Shown here: piece after piece, positions 43,022 to 52,850 of the stretch
Layout of the letters: each line of letters begins with the position of its first letter
How positions within the stretch are numbered: the stretch's first letter is position 1
NCBI GenBank assembly: GCA_951804985.1
Contig: OX638135.1
Location: 36,525,032-36,589,031 of the forward strand
Direction: 5' to 3'
DNA length: 64,000 bases
Origin: Dryomyza anilis
Lineage: Eukaryota; Arthropoda; Insecta; Diptera; Dryomyzidae
Position numbers and translations under genes: made by a program
The notes under the pieces: model-generated
Told to the model about the DNA's origin: nothing
Databases searched by the model: none
Seen by the model: only the letters and a program-made list of their open reading frames with translations

Positions 43022-44795
43022 ATTCCTGGTTCTTAGTGTTTTTAATTTTCGTCTTAGTGTTTTTAATTTTCGTCTTTTAAGAAAATATGTTCTTTTGTTG
43101 AAGAAATTGTCAGCATAATGTGTGAAACGTTGTTGATTTATTACAAATATGATAACTTTGTTGATGTGTCATATTTCTTTTTCCATCAGGTTCGTATTGA
43201 CAGCTGAATAAGTGTATATGGAATAGCTCCCTCAACATATTTACAAAATATTAGCGTATTCCTTGAGTGATAAAATTGTTATCTTTTAATTATATGTACG
43301 TAAAGTTGTAAAATGTGGTTGCTTCTTTATGGTAAAATAGTTGCAACTTTGCTGGTTTGTCGAACTTTCACATTTTGTTTTATCATTCTTCTCTTGTACT
43401 TCATTACATAATATTACCATTTCAGACCTTTACCCAACAACATTAAACGATCTTCTTTGACAATTAAAATTTAAACTTAGTGTCTTTTGCGTCGAATTTA
43501 ATTGTTTAGTGGATTGCTAGTTCTTCTTCTTCGTGCATGTTTTATTTCTTTGTCGTGGTTGAAATGCATTTCCAGAGCCAGGATTATTATTAAAAATACT
43601 TATTACTTTGTATTGTTTACTATAACTTTATAAATAATTTATATTTTACATCATTTTTACTTTCAGTATTCATAAACTATGTTTATATTACCTTACAACA
43701 TAGTATTAAAATTTTTTATTTTGATTGTATATTTATATTGAACATTTTACTTTTGCCACTGTGTACATATTTTATTAAACTTTAAAATCTTTAATTTTTT
43801 TTCTTAATATATAGAAATTCTTTTATTTATAATTTCATTAGCACATGAATCAATGCTAATTATTTTCAAAAATACATAGCTATTTATTCATGCACTAATT
43901 TATGAATTTAATCATTATTGCCAATTTTCAATAATGGTAAGCGCGCGCGATTTATGCATAACTACTTTTGTGCATTCAATAGGTACATATATATTTTCAT
44001 TACCGTGTAATGATCACATTTAAAACGTTTGTTAATTTTGTTAGATTGTGTATTGTATTTTTTTCTTATCATTCAATTACTGTTCAAATTTTTACGCAGC
44101 ATTAACGTATCTCGTTTCATTTTCGGTACATTAGTGCAGTGATTCCTAGATGCAAAACGCTGAATTGCATTTTATCGCTTATAACATTAGCTCCTCACTT
44201 CTATATGTGATCCACTTTAATGTGTGTTACGCTAACAGATAGGTATCTGTACTTCAAGTGCAATGCTCTTTCTGTTGTCTGTTTCCATTGAAAATGCTCT
44301 TTGCAATGAAATTGAAGTACTGAACTATCTCAATTATAGTGACAATGTTTATTTTATTGCTTTGGCAAATTCGTACTGAATTCTTGTTTATGAAATATCT
44401 AATATAATCTTCTTTATACTTTATTCCTTTCTCATTTCATACATGATCTAATGCTAGTCATCTTCTAAAATTAATACATAGCTATTTCCTCATGCACTAA
44501 TTTAGATTTTAAAAACATATTTTCTAAAAAAAAAATATTTACGCGTACTTTATTTACGTTGTTTGCAATATTAAGCATTGCGTTTAATGATCATTATGAA
44601 CTGTTGGTTCAGTTATTTATTTCGTAGTATTTGTTCGTTCGATTGTGTATCACTTAAGAGTTATATAATAAGTAATTATGGAATTTTTTTCCTTTTCCCT
44701 TGATACAGATCACTTTTGTCACAGACTTATTGTCGAAAGGACTTCATAGGATCCTATCCAGATTGGTGAAAATTTGTTGTTCCTATTCTGGTTTT
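43022..44795 (-). other. Old F: 3' non-coding region, proximal part
   Basis: Aligns in reverse with the young copy's 52851-54240. A 21-bp piece (CTTAGTGTTTTTAATTTTCG) is tandemly doubled at 43032-43074. No coding sequence. Confidence 0.7.
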
Positions 44796-45670
44796 TTAAT
44801 AAACTTTATCGCCTTCCTTAAAAACTACCATATTTAATATATTATCGTAACTTCGTTTAGATCTTTCCTTAGCTTTTTCTTGATTTTGTCTGACTATCTC
44901 ATGTGTACGCTGTATTTGGTATTTTAATACCTTATTGTAATCTTCACTGTTATAAATTGGTGAACATTTTCGTTTTGGGTTGGTTGGCATGTCAAATTTA
45001 AATCCGTATAAGGTACGAAAAGGCGTTTGCCCTGTTGACATATGCACAGTGTTATTGTGCACATGCATTGCCGAATTCAATCATTGGTCCTAGTTGGACC
45101 CATCCTCTTTTGCAAAACATCTCAAATACTCCGCTAAAGGTCTGTGACTTCGTTCTAACGAGCCATTCGCCTGCGGGTGATAAGGTGTTATATGCATTTT
45201 TTTTAATGTTTAATAACTTGCACGTGTCTGAAAATGATGTTGACATAAAATTTGAACCATTATCTGTAATTAAAATGTTCGGAATATTATAACGCGTGAT
45301 AATTTCCTCGTAAAAAGCTTTGTCTACTGTGCTTGCTTTCGCGCCTGGGATAGCGACGCAGCACATGTATTTTGAAAAGTCGTCTTGAAAAGTTAATATA
45401 TATTTATTTCCCGATACTGTTTCTGGCAAAACAGTATCCTACCAAGTCCATATAAACCTTATCGAATGGACGTGTTGGCGTATCTGTCAAAACCATTGGC
45501 ATTTTTGTTAACTTTGAACTTTTGTTCATTTGGCATTTAGGACAGTTTCTAACATATTCCTTTACTTGTTTCTGCATACCCCTCCATTTAAATTGTTTCT
45601 TAATCCTAAAGTATGTTTTAAGTGTGCCTTGATGGCCTCCTAGTGCTGAATCATGAAAATCTTTCATCAC
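44796..45670 (-). pseudogene. Old F: integrase, frameshifted
   Basis: Three minus-strand frames cover it: 45670-45404 (HDSALGGHQGTLKTYFRI, NCPKCQMNKSS, YMDLVG), 45429-45052 (SGNKYILTFQDDFSKY, LITDNGSNFMS) and 45080-44796 (HNNTVHMSTGQTPFRTLYG, KRSYDNILNMVVFKEGDKVY). Each matches the young copy's intact integrase. Frameshifts near 45425 and 45185 and a truncation at KVY make it inactive. Confidence 0.85.
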
Positions 45671-46277
45671 GTTTTTAATTTCATCTGGATGAGTTAATAT
45701 TTGAGCTGAATTCGTTTCATTATTTGTATCTATTATTGTTTCATCTACGACTGGTGTACTGATTTTTGGTTTTATTTTTGTGATCTAAAATATGTTGTGT
45801 AGTTTTGGATCGTGTTTGTACTGCTGCAATATCTGGTTCTATATATGGAATTCTGCTTAAAGCATCCGCATTTAAATTCTTTTTGCCTGGTTTGTAAATT
45901 ATTTCATAATCATATTCCGATAATTTGTGTCGGAAACGCGGAAGGCGGGATGTCTGATCTTTAAAATTTGCAATACCTTTTAGAGGCTGATGATCTTTAA
46001 AAATTTTGAATGGTCGCCCTAATAGGTATGCTCTAAAATTCTTTGTTGCCCAAACAATTGCTAAAAATTCCTTTTCAATGGTAGAATGTCGTTTTTCTGC
46101 CGCTTCCTACTTCACCTTGAGATAGAACTGCACCTACTGCTTCGTTACTTGCGTCTGTTGTTATTAAAAAAAAAGTTTTTGTAAAATCTGGATATGCTAA
46201 TATTGGAGGTGAAATTATTGATTCTTTCAATTTAATAAATGAATTTTGATAATCGTCCGTCCATGTAAATTTAACGT
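45671..46277 (-). pseudogene. Old F: RNase H and RT C-terminal end
   Basis: Reads on the minus strand from the insertion point: KFTWTDDYQNSFIKLKESI, LITTDASNEAVGAVLSQGE, a frameshift near 46095, DHQPLKGIANF and NADALSRIPYIEPD, with another break near 45786. The young copy inserted within the codon run KKDV, and its ACGT target duplication is at 46274-46277. Confidence 0.85.
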
Positions 46278-47037
46278 TGTTGTGAATCAGCAACGTTTTT
46301 TTTATGTATTTAAGAAAGACTGCACATAACCAGTATGCACATAAAGTTCAAATCTAAAAGCACAATAACAGATGCAAGTTAACGTAACATAACGTCTACG
46401 ACGTAACTGGAAAGTGCATAATGTTTATGAGTGCATACTTTCAGGATATAAAATTAAGTCCGCTTGAAAGCAACGAAAAATGCACCGGTTGCAATTTGAT
46501 CCGAGGCATGCGCTAGCAAGTGTGCCGTCTGTTTAAAAGCAACAACAAAAGCATTGGTTGTAATTTAAGTCAAGACTAACGCCAGCATGGGAACCAATTA
46601 AGAATTCAGCACATTGGAATTTTCTCAATTAATGATTTCACAATATTAGTAAATATATGATGTGGGGTTCATGAGGTTTTTAGTAGTACGTAGATTTAAG
46701 AATATGCGTGCTTGCATTTATGAGTTGTGTTTTAAGAAATAAGTATAAGCAAGGGGTTCGTGAGTCGCACGATACCGAGGTGATGAGTAGAGGTTAAGTA
46801 TAGATTTTAAGCATGATGATTTTAACTGCCTTAGAGTGCAGACGTGTTTTCAGTTTAAACTCAAGCTTGTAAAAATACTTAAAAATAATTAATAAAAGTA
46901 TAAAGCAAGTCTAAAATATCCTTGCGTTTTTATTCAATAATAAATGTTAGGAAAGAATTGTGGACTTCGAGGGAATATTGTCACTGACGGTTCCATTAAT
47001 AAAGGCAAGTATAAAAGGACCCCTGGAGCCCGCAACA
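46278..47037 (+). repeat. Young F 5' LTR
   Basis: 760 bp, TGTTGTGAATCAGC to GAGCCCGCAACA. AATAAA occurs near 46890 (AATTAATAAAAGTATAAAG) and 46937. Confidence 0.95.
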
Positions 47038-47040
47038 TTT

Positions 47041-47052
47041 TGGCGCAGCCGG
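47041..47052 (+). promoter_or_regulatory. Young F primer-binding site
   Basis: TGGCGCAGCCGG starts three bases after the 5' LTR. TGG-start and position fit a tRNA primer site; tRNA not assigned. The complement is kept in the old copy at 59809-59820. Confidence 0.75.
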
Positions 47053-47271
47053 TTTTTCAAGAATCCACAAAAAGGACTGAAGGACGAATTTGAAGGAGCA
47101 TTAACAAAAAAATAAATGAAGAAACACAGAAGTGGAAAGGAAGGTATAATTAAATATTGAATAAATTTTAGTGAGTTTGAGTGAAAGCAGTAAATAAATG
47201 GTAAAATTAAATTATAGAAAGAATGAAATTAAACAAATTTATAAATTTTAATTGAAAATTTTAATGATTAT

Positions 47272-49014
47272 ATGGCGAACGTTGAGGAATTGGAAGTAGC
47301 ATATAGAAATATATTAGGACAACTTGGCAGATTTACTGAGAAATTGTGGAATCAAATTAGTACGGAAGTTAACAATAAAGAAACTTTAGAATTAATAAAA
47401 AATAAAGTCAGTTCCACACGGGTATACTCAGAAGTCGAAAGAGTTGACGTAGTTTTTGAACAATTAGTATACTTCTTAGAACATAAAAGTGCTCATAAAA
47501 TAAAAGAGTTAGAAGAGTGGAAAGGGGAATTTACTGCATTAAATAAAAAATTAAACGATATTGTAGAAGAACGGCAGGAGTTGTTAGATCAGGCTAGTGG
47601 AATAGAGGAAGAAAACGAAAAATTAAGAACTTTGCTAAAAAATAAAGATATTTCGGACGAATCAATTGAACGAGCACTGAGCCAACAGCCCAGACTAGAA
47701 TTCGAAACATTAGAAGAAGCAAATAATAAAGTAAGGGAATTAGATTCGAAAATCAGATTTTTAGAATCAGAAGTTAAGCTAGCCCACGAAACATCATTAT
47801 ATCATAAGGAGGCATTACAGATTGAAGGAAAATTTGATAAAATAACAGCACCGGAAACAACATTAGAAATGTCGTTAGATACTGTGTCGAAATACGTAGG
47901 AAGTGTGGTTCCATTTTTTATGGGATCGGAATCACCATCCGTTAAAACTGAACTTTATAGATTCATGGACGCTTGTGCGTTAGCAAGTCTAAAAATTACA
48001 AAAGAAAACAAAGAAGAATTCATTAGCTGTGTCAAACTGCATCTTCTTGGTGACGCTTATGATCTAGTCCGCACAAGAAAGTTCAATGATTTAGAGGAGT
48101 TATTTGACGTTCTAAGCAATACATATTTAAAAATGACTACGTTAGATTCGGTTCAGGATAGTATTAGAAAAGCATATCAGACGGATGGTGAAAGTCTGAG
48201 AACATTTGCAAGGAGATTAGAAAGATTATGGGCAAACGCTAATGAAATAGCAGATTCAAGGTACAAAAATAAAAATCTACCTACAGATGTTTTTAATACG
48301 GAACTAGTAAACTCAGTTCTGACAGCATTCAAGGTAGGTGTAAAAGATCCGACAATAAAGGTTCTATTATTAAGTAGCAAAGCAGAAAACTTGAATGATT
48401 TATTAGATGAAGCATTAAAGGCCCAGATAACAATTCAAGGGGGTCCGAGGTTCCCCGAGGAAGTGTACAGTTTCGAACAACGATCTGTAACCAGTCCAAC
48501 GAATAGTATTCAAAAAAATCATTTTCAAGCTACCCCACTAAATCACAAAATATCAACACAAAATAAAACAGAAGGATCAAAAATACGACCAACATGCTCT
48601 TTTTGCCAGAAAAAAGGACATACACGAGACGAATGTATTACGCGGAAAAACACACCCTTTTGTATAGAGTGTGAAAAATATGGGCACGAATCTAGTTGGA
48701 GGTGTGCTTCCATTAGATTAGAAGCTCAAAATAAGGAAGGGTTTGGACGTACACAAAACCATCCTGTCGTTAATAGGGAATTTTTAAACAACAATTTGCA
48801 AACAGGACATAACACTACGTACCGTACCAATAATAATAATAATAGAAATAATAACAATAGGAATGGGAATACCCCTAGAAATAATTTAAAATGTGATTGG
48901 TGTCGTAGACTTGGTCATGTAGAAGCTGATTGCTACGCCAAGAGGGATTATCTGGCAAGGGAGAATAATGATCAAAACAAGGGAAACTACCAGGGGCCCA
49001 GCCAAGGCCAGTAA
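47272..49014 (+). CDS. gag: Young F gag polyprotein
   Basis: 580 codons, ATG at 47272 after a 219-bp leader, TAA at 49012-49014. N-terminal 60-190 is Glu/Lys/Leu-rich with coiled-coil character (ELEEWKGEFTALNKKL). Residues ~200-390 are the capsid-type core (VVPFFMGSESPSVKTELY, LHLLGDAYDLVRTRKF, LRTFARRLERLWANA). Three zinc knuckles follow: CSFCQKKGHTRDEC (~442), CIECEKYGHESSWRC (~464) and CDWCRRLGHVEADC (~541), with an Asn-rich stretch before the last. It forms the particle and binds RNA. The pol frame overlaps its last ~43 nt in the -1 register. No defect seen. Confidence 0.93.
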   Translation: MANVEELEVAYRNILGQLGRFTEKLWNQISTEVNNKETLELIKNKVSSTRVYSEVERVDVVFEQLVYFLEHKSAHKIKELEEWKGEFTALNKKLNDIVEERQELLDQASGIEEENEKLRTLLKNKDISDESIERALSQQPRLEFETLEEANNKVRELDSKIRFLESEVKLAHETSLYHKEALQIEGKFDKITAPETTLEMSLDTVSKYVGSVVPFFMGSESPSVKTELYRFMDACALASLKITKENKEEFISCVKLHLLGDAYDLVRTRKFNDLEELFDVLSNTYLKMTTLDSVQDSIRKAYQTDGESLRTFARRLERLWANANEIADSRYKNKNLPTDVFNTELVNSVLTAFKVGVKDPTIKVLLLSSKAENLNDLLDEALKAQITIQGGPRFPEEVYSFEQRSVTSPTNSIQKNHFQATPLNHKISTQNKTEGSKIRPTCSFCQKKGHTRDECITRKNTPFCIECEKYGHESSWRCASIRLEAQNKEGFGRTQNHPVVNREFLNNNLQTGHNTTYRTNNNNNRNNNNRNGNTPRNNLKCDWCRRLGHVEADCYAKRDYLARENNDQNKGNYQGPSQGQ

Positions 49015-50219
49015 GCTGGGGACCCATTAAAAATAGCAAAATTAGGTCAAAAAGGGTAGAAATAGTAAATCATAAGGCTGAAGGGTCTGTGATCACATTA
49101 ACTACTCAAACTCCTAAAAATAAGAGAAAACCGGTGGAGGAAAATATTGCAAATCAGACGTCTGAAGTGACCGTTGATACACATATTGATCCACCGTGGT
49201 TTGATTGTGAGGGAGTGACAATGGTAATTTTCGCATTAATACATTTCTTTATATATATGATAATAGCAATAGGGGCAAAAATGATTAAATTAGTAGCAGA
49301 TGAAACTAATCGGCAAAGATGTGTATTGGAAGAAATGCAAATAGGTCAAAAGGTGAACAATATGTTTACAGGAATGTTGAAAAAGTTTGTAAATTTTATA
49401 ACATGTTATGATAAAAAAATCAGACAACAGTTGAGTGGATTAAATAAAAAGAGAATTAACAAAATATACAATAGAAAGGGGGACTGCTTCAAATTGTCTA
49501 ATGTAAGTGATGTGTTCATTGAAGTACCTTGCGAGGCAGCTAAAAATGGAAAACTCATATTACTAGTAGACTCAGGAGCAGATGCAAGCATAATAAAAGA
49601 AGGTGCATTGACACAACTACCGGGATTTGACAAAAATAGTAAGAAAGATTTTAATGGGGCTTTTGGTGGATGCGTAAGGACGTTAGGCACGACCAATATA
49701 CAACACAGTAATATAAAGTGGTTACATTTAATAATGCATGTAGTATCTCTTGAACAAGGAATACCAGCAGACGGAATAATAGGACGGGATAACATATGGA
49801 ACAGATCCGTAATAAACGCAATTAATAAGACCATAACATTCTACGATAAAGGAAAGAATCACACTATCCGATTACCAATGAAAACGCGAGCCGACATAGA
49901 AAATATTTATTACAATCATGAAATAAAAATCATGCCGAGAACCGCAAAAATAGTAGAAATTACACTAAAAACAAAAATTCCAATTGTATTAATACATAAA
50001 CAAGAAATTTATCCTGGAGTATATTTGGGAGAAAGCTTATCGAATGTTAACAAAAATAAAGTTTATGTCTCAGTATTAAATGCTACAGAAAAGGACATTA
50101 TAATAGACAACAATTTTAAACCGAAATTTTCAAATTTTAATCAGTATAGGGAATCAGATACAAACAATTCTACAATAAATACTATAAATTCAGTGAATAT
50201 AAAAAATAGGATTAATTGA
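48972..50219 (+). CDS. Young F pol part 1: membrane segment and aspartic protease
   Basis: Open in the -1 frame relative to gag from 48972; first usable initiator-like codon GTG 49089, so expression is more likely by frameshift from gag. Counting from 49089, residues 44-63 (TMVIFALIHFFIYMIIAIGA) form a hydrophobic helix long enough to span a membrane. LLVDSGADASIIKEG at ~159-173 is the protease active site (Asp-Ser-Gly), and GIPADGIIGRDN the flap-side end. A linker to RT follows (PRTAKIVEITLKTKI). The frame stops at TGA 50217-50219, then continues open into RT. The old copy has the same TGA and a similar hydrophobic segment. Confidence 0.85.
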   Translation, partial: SKQGKLPGAQPRPVSWGPIKNSKIRSKRVEIVNHKAEGSVITLTTQTPKNKRKPVEENIANQTSEVTVDTHIDPPWFDCEGVTMVIFALIHFFIYMIIAIGAKMIKLVADETNRQRCVLEEMQIGQKVNNMFTGMLKKFVNFITCYDKKIRQQLSGLNKKRINKIYNRKGDCFKLSNVSDVFIEVPCEAAKNGKLILLVDSGADASIIKEGALTQLPGFDKNSKKDFNGAFGGCVRTLGTTNIQHSNIKWLHLIMHVVSLEQGIPADGIIGRDNIWNRSVINAINKTITFYDKGKNHTIRLPMKTRADIENIYYNHEIKIMPRTAKIVEITLKTKIPIVLIHKQEIYPGVYLGESLSNVNKNKVYVSVLNATEKDIIIDNNFKPKFSNFNQYRESDTNNSTINTINSVNIKNRIN

Positions 50220-52850
50220 TTATTAGAAAAAATTAACATTGATGAATCTTTAAATAAGGAGGAAATCACATCATTACAAAATCTTTGTATTTCTTATCAC
50301 GATGTTTTTCACTTAGAAGGTGACGAACTGTCATACACGCCGATACTCAAACACGACATAACAACACAATGGAATCAACCACCAATTAACCAAAAGCAAT
50401 ACAAACTTCCACATACACATAGAGAGGAAATTAATAGACAGGTTAACAAAATGTTAGATGCTGGCATTATATCGCCAAGCATATCACCCTGGAATTCACC
50501 ATTACTATTGGTACCGAAGAGGAGCGACAAAGACGGTAACAAAAAATGGAGACTTGTCATAGATTTCCGTAAATTAAATGACGTAACCATAAAACAGGTA
50601 TTTCCTATCCCGCGAATAGATGAAATATTAGATCAATTAGGTCACAGTCGGTATTTTTCAACTTTAGATTTAGCAAGTGGCTATCATCAGGTCTTAGTAG
50701 AAGAAGGTGATAAAGAAAAAACTGCCTTCAGTACAGGACTTGGACATTTTGAATTCAATAGGATGCCTTTCGGTTTAACAGGGGCACCAGCAACTTTCCA
50801 GAGAATAATGAATCACATCTTAACAGGGTTACAGGGTATCGATTGTTTTGTATATCTTGATGATATAGTTGTGTATGGGAAAAATATAAGCGAACATGAA
50901 CACAGATTAAGTAAAGTATTACAGAAACTAAGAGACCATAATTTAAAATTAAATACCGAAAAATGTCAGTTTTTACGTGGTGAAGTTGTATATTTGGGGC
51001 ATAAATGTTCAGAACTTGGTGCGTTGCCAGACCCCGCTAAGGTCGAATGCGTAAAAAATATTCCAGTACCAAGAAACAGAAAAGAAGTACAAGCATTTTT
51101 GGGATTAATTAATTATTACAGAAAGTTCATAAGCAATATGGCAAGGTTAGCTTTACCAATTAATAATTTACTTAAAAAGGACGTTAAATTTAAATGGACG
51201 GAAGATTGTCAAAATTCATTTATTAAATTGAAAGAATCAATAATTTCACCTCCAATATTAGCATATCCAGATTTTACAAAAACTTTTTTACTAACAACAG
51301 ACGCAAGTAACGAAGCAGTAGGTGCAGTCCTATCTCAAGGTGAAGTAGGAAGCGACCGACCGATCGCGTTTGCAAGTAGAACTTTAAATGGGGCAGAAAA
51401 ACGATATTCTACCATTGAAAAGGAATTTTTAGCAATTGTTTGGGCAACAAAGAATTTTAGAGCATACCTATTAGGGCGACCATTCAAAATTTTTACAGAT
51501 CATCAGCCTCTAAAAGGTATTGCAAATTTAAAAGATCAGACATCCCGCCTTGCTCGTTTCCGACACAAATTATCGGAATATGATTTTGAAATAAGGTACA
51601 AACCAGGCAAAAAGAATTTAAATGCGGATGCTTTAAGCAGAATTCCATATATAGAACCAGATATTACAGCCGTACAAACACGATCCAAAACTACACAAAA
51701 TATTTTAGATCAGCAAATCACAAAAATAAAACCACAAATCAGTACACCAGTCGTAGATGAAACAATAATAGATACAAATAATGAAACGAATTCAGCTCAA
51801 ATATTAACTGATCCAGATGAAATTAAAACCGTGATGAAAGATTTTCATGATTCAGCACTAGGAGGCCATCAGGGCACACTTAAAACATACTTTAGGATTA
51901 AGAAACAATTTAAATGGAGGGGAATGCAGAAACAAATAAAAGAATATGTTAGAAACTGTCCTAAATGCCAAATGAACAAAAGTTCAAAGTTAACAAAAAT
52001 GCCAATGGTTTTGACAGATACGCCAACACGTCCATTCGATAAGGTTTATATGGACTTGGTAGGAATTTTACCTGAAACAGTGTCAGGAAATAAATATATT
52101 TTAACTTTTCAAGACGATTTTTCAAAATACATGTGCTGCGTAGCTATCCCAGACGCGGAAGCAAGCACAGTAGCCAAAGCTTTTTACGAGGAAATTATCA
52201 CGCGTTATAATATTCCGAAAATTTTAATTACAGATAATGGTTCAAATTTTGTGTCAAAATTATTTTCAGACACGTGCAAGTTATTAAACATTAAAAAAAT
52301 GCATATAACACCTTATCACCCGCAGGCGAATGGCTCGTTAGAACGAAGTCACAGACCTTTAGCGGAGTATTTGAGATGTTTTGCAAAAGAGGATGGGTCC
52401 AACTGGGACCAATGGTTGAATTCGGCAATGCATGTGCACAATAACACAGTGCATATGTCAACAGGGCAAACGCCTTGTCGTACTTTATACGGATTTGAAT
52501 TTGACATGCCAACCAACCTAAAACGAAAATGTTCACCAATTTATAACAGTGAAGATTACAATAAGGTATTAAAATACCAAATACAGCGTACACATGAGAT
52601 AGTCAGACAAAATCAAGAAAAAGCTAAGGAAAGATCTAAACGAAGTTACGATAATACATTAAATACGGTAGTTTTTAAGGAAGGAGATAAAGTTTTATTA
52701 AAAAACCAGAATAGGAAAAACAAATTTTCACCAATCTGGGTAGGTCCCTATGAAGTCCTTTCGATAATAAGTCCTGTGACAACAGTGATCTGTATCAAGG
52801 GAAAAGGGAAAAAATTCCATAATAACTTATTAAAAGCATATAATTCTTAA
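50220..52850 (+). CDS. pol: Young F pol part 2: RT, RNase H, integrase
   Basis: Same frame as part 1, open from directly after the TGA to TAA 52848-52850; first ATG 50451 (799 codons from there), but RT homology already starts upstream (SYTPILKHDI, ~50331). RT: SPWNSPLLLVPK, DFRKLND, FSTLDLASGYHQV, MPFGLTGAPATFQR, CFVYLDDIVVYG (YLDD). RNase H: LTTDASNEAVGAVLSQ, STIEKEFLAIVWA, FTDHQPLKG, NADALSR. Integrase: H-x-H finger HDSALGGHQ with CPKC, MDLVGIL, ITDNGSNF, GSLERSHRPL (D, D, E), and C-terminal WVGPYEVLSI. All catalytic residues are in place. Ty3/gypsy order. Confidence 0.93.
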   Translation, partial: LLEKINIDESLNKEEITSLQNLCISYHDVFHLEGDELSYTPILKHDITTQWNQPPINQKQYKLPHTHREEINRQVNKMLDAGIISPSISPWNSPLLLVPKRSDKDGNKKWRLVIDFRKLNDVTIKQVFPIPRIDEILDQLGHSRYFSTLDLASGYHQVLVEEGDKEKTAFSTGLGHFEFNRMPFGLTGAPATFQRIMNHILTGLQGIDCFVYLDDIVVYGKNISEHEHRLSKVLQKLRDHNLKLNTEKCQFLRGEVVYLGHKCSELGALPDPAKVECVKNIPVPRNRKEVQAFLGLINYYRKFISNMARLALPINNLLKKDVKFKWTEDCQNSFIKLKESIISPPILAYPDFTKTFLLTTDASNEAVGAVLSQGEVGSDRPIAFASRTLNGAEKRYSTIEKEFLAIVWATKNFRAYLLGRPFKIFTDHQPLKGIANLKDQTSRLARFRHKLSEYDFEIRYKPGKKNLNADALSRIPYIEPDITAVQTRSKTTQNILDQQITKIKPQISTPVVDETIIDTNNETNSAQILTDPDEIKTVMKDFHDSALGGHQGTLKTYFRIKKQFKWRGMQKQIKEYVRNCPKCQMNKSSKLTKMPMVLTDTPTRPFDKVYMDLVGILPETVSGNKYILTFQDDFSKYMCCVAIPDAEASTVAKAFYEEIITRYNIPKILITDNGSNFVSKLFSDTCKLLNIKKMHITPYHPQANGSLERSHRPLAEYLRCFAKEDGSNWDQWLNSAMHVHNNTVHMSTGQTPCRTLYGFEFDMPTNLKRKCSPIYNSEDYNKVLKYQIQRTHEIVRQNQEKAKERSKRSYDNTLNTVVFKEGDKVLLKNQNRKNKFSPIWVGPYEVLSIISPVTTVICIKGKGKKFHNNLLKAYNS

